From Pseudanabaena sp. BC1403 (GTDB taxonomy: Bacteria; Cyanobacteriota; Cyanobacteriia; Pseudanabaenales; Pseudanabaenaceae), in assembly GCF_002914585.1 (NCBI RefSeq), contig NZ_PDDM01000010.1, positions 103,036 through 167,035 of the forward strand: a DNA stretch of 64,000 nt, given 5' to 3'. Shown piece by piece: positions 63,109 to 64,000 of the stretch (the first letter of the stretch is position 1; the number at the start of each line of letters is the position of its first letter). A model generated the notes under the pieces. It was not told the DNA's origin and did not search any database. It saw nothing but the letters and a program-made list of their open reading frames with translations. The translations under genes and the position numbers were made by a program.

Positions 63109-63762
63109 ATGTGGTTTCCCTATCTCTTGCTTGCGATCGCCTATCTTTTAGGATCTTTCCCTACGGGTTATTTGGTAGGGCGGATGGCGGGTATTGACAT
63201 TCGTGAACTTGGCTCAGGCTCGACAGGAGCAACGAATGTATGGCGCAATGTCGGCAAGTTTGCAGGAATCAGTGTATTTGTGACCGATTTTGCTAAGGGC
63301 GCGATCGCAATTTACATGATGCAATCAGCAAATTACCTGCAAACACTCTTGGCTTCAACTTTTGGGTATACTCAATCGCCAATTACCGATAATTTATCGC
63401 TGTTCGTGATCGGAGCTGGGATGCTTGCCCTAATTGGTCACAGTCGCCCTGTTTGGTTAGGGTTTAAGGGTGGTAAGTCAGTAGCGACGGGTGTGGGGGT
63501 TTTGTTTATGTTGAATTGGATTGTCGCGATCGCGGCTTTTAGCGTTTGGCTTGCAACTATGGCAATTTGGCGCACAGTTTCGATTAGCTCTATTGCTGCT
63601 GCCGCTGCTGCCCCAGTCTTGATGTGGATATTGCAAGGGAATATTTTTTATTCAAGTTTTGTAACCGTGGGATGCATCTTTGTAATTTGGTTACATCGTT
63701 CAAATATCGAGCGCATTCTCAATGGCACGGAGTTCAGCTTTAAGTCTGACTCAAAAGCTTAA
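63109..63762 (+). CDS. plsY: Glycerol-3-phosphate acyltransferase PlsY
   Basis: PlsY transfers the acyl group from acyl-phosphate to glycerol-3-phosphate, the first step of phospholipid synthesis. A 217-residue membrane protein with several helices. Motif 1 is LGSFPTGYLVGR, the GSGSTGATNVWRNVG loop follows, then GHSRPVWLGFKGGKSVATGVG. The ATG giving MWFPYLLLAIAYLL is chosen because it begins directly at the first membrane helix; an upstream GTG would add residues encoded by repeats. Confidence 0.95.
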   Translation: MWFPYLLLAIAYLLGSFPTGYLVGRMAGIDIRELGSGSTGATNVWRNVGKFAGISVFVTDFAKGAIAIYMMQSANYLQTLLASTFGYTQSPITDNLSLFVIGAGMLALIGHSRPVWLGFKGGKSVATGVGVLFMLNWIVAIAAFSVWLATMAIWRTVSISSIAAAAAAPVLMWILQGNIFYSSFVTVGCIFVIWLHRSNIERILNGTEFSFKSDSKA

Positions 63763-64000
63763 AAGAAGAAGCTAATGGCGGAGCAAAGTACTTTAACTAG
63801 CTACTTCTTTGTATTAGCAATCTAGTACAAAAACTCAAATAAGCAAACAGTGTATAAGTTTAACTGAACAAATCTTCTCATTTCAGCAATTCTCATTTTA
63901 TATAGCAATGTAACCCACATTCCGCTCCCAAAAAGAAGCGCAAAATAATTAGAATAGGAAAAAAGCAAGGATAGAAACAGGAGGGAGATATCAGAAACGA
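63763..64000. other. Non-coding right edge
   Basis: No gene is recognised. A piece CAGCAATTCTCATTTTATA near 63886-63905 matches the end of the two-hairpin repeat family; no full copy is present before the window ends. Confidence 0.5.

Overview
The window looks like chromosomal DNA of a non-heterocystous filamentous cyanobacterium, most like Pseudanabaena and relatives. The grounds are the very frequent HIP1 octamer GCGATCGC, moderate AT-richness, several cyanobacteria-restricted families (DUF2973, DUF2605, DUF3110, a DUF6679-like and a DUF6930-like protein), a cyanobacterial F1 gamma subunit, the two-part cyanobacterial ThiE, many multi-domain phytochrome-era style signalling kinases, and long perfect palindromes after almost every gene. 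The genus is an inference from style; no rRNA or marker gene is present to prove it.

Layout. 1-7.1 kb: signalling block (end of a histidine kinase, a REC-PAS-GAF-PAS histidine kinase, a REC-GGDEF-EAL protein, a PatA-type DUF4388-REC regulator). 7.5-14.4 kb: housekeeping and conserved unknowns (DUF1636, DUF2973/DUF2605 pair, mazG, tRNA-Leu(GAG), an alpha/beta hydrolase, gatB, a class II aldolase). 14.6-20.3 kb: a kinase with a defective receiver, thioredoxin, rqcH carrying an in-frame repeat insertion, kptA. 20.3-25 kb: two related von Willebrand A proteins, one with an OmpA-type tail, then an acetyltransferase and a tautomerase. 25-30.6 kb: ahcY, ispH, a TetR gene fused to an IS1-type zinc ribbon, divergent from a Rieske oxygenase. 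30.7-35.5 kb: accessory region with two families of miniature elements and a two-gene PIG-L-like/glycosyltransferase cassette. 35.8-41.1 kb: DUF3110, a thioesterase, argJ, a GNAT-TrhO fusion, mnmE with a second in-frame repeat insertion. 41.4-45.7 kb: a LOV histidine kinase followed by a diguanylate cyclase. 46-55 kb: cobH, a pentapeptide protein, a lone gvpG-like gene, pyrD, atpG, thiG, a glycosyltransferase, an ABC-F ATPase. 55.7-59.6 kb: a MASE1 kinase, a REC-PAS protein and a decayed IS200-type element. 59.6-63.8 kb: thiE, a DUF6930-like protein, plsY.

The strongest candidates for something undescribed are not genes but structured repeats. One is a roughly 103-bp element whose ends pair with each other and which encloses three hairpins (a cloverleaf plan; five copies in both orientations). 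A second is a roughly 125-bp two-hairpin element whose copies differ by compensatory changes in the stems, one copy flanked by a 7-bp direct repeat. A third is a 147-bp element with two copies differing at one base, each bounded by about 8 bp of direct repeat. Other members lie in frame inside the essential-type genes rqcH and mnmE (69 and 96 bp, both multiples of three). No transposase for these is in the window. Among protein-coding loci the most interesting are the vWA/vWA-OmpA pair, the LOV kinase next to an I-site-bearing diguanylate cyclase, the GNAT-TrhO fusion, the orphan gvpG and the TetR-zinc ribbon fusion. I saw no CRISPR array, no prophage and no recognisable defence system.
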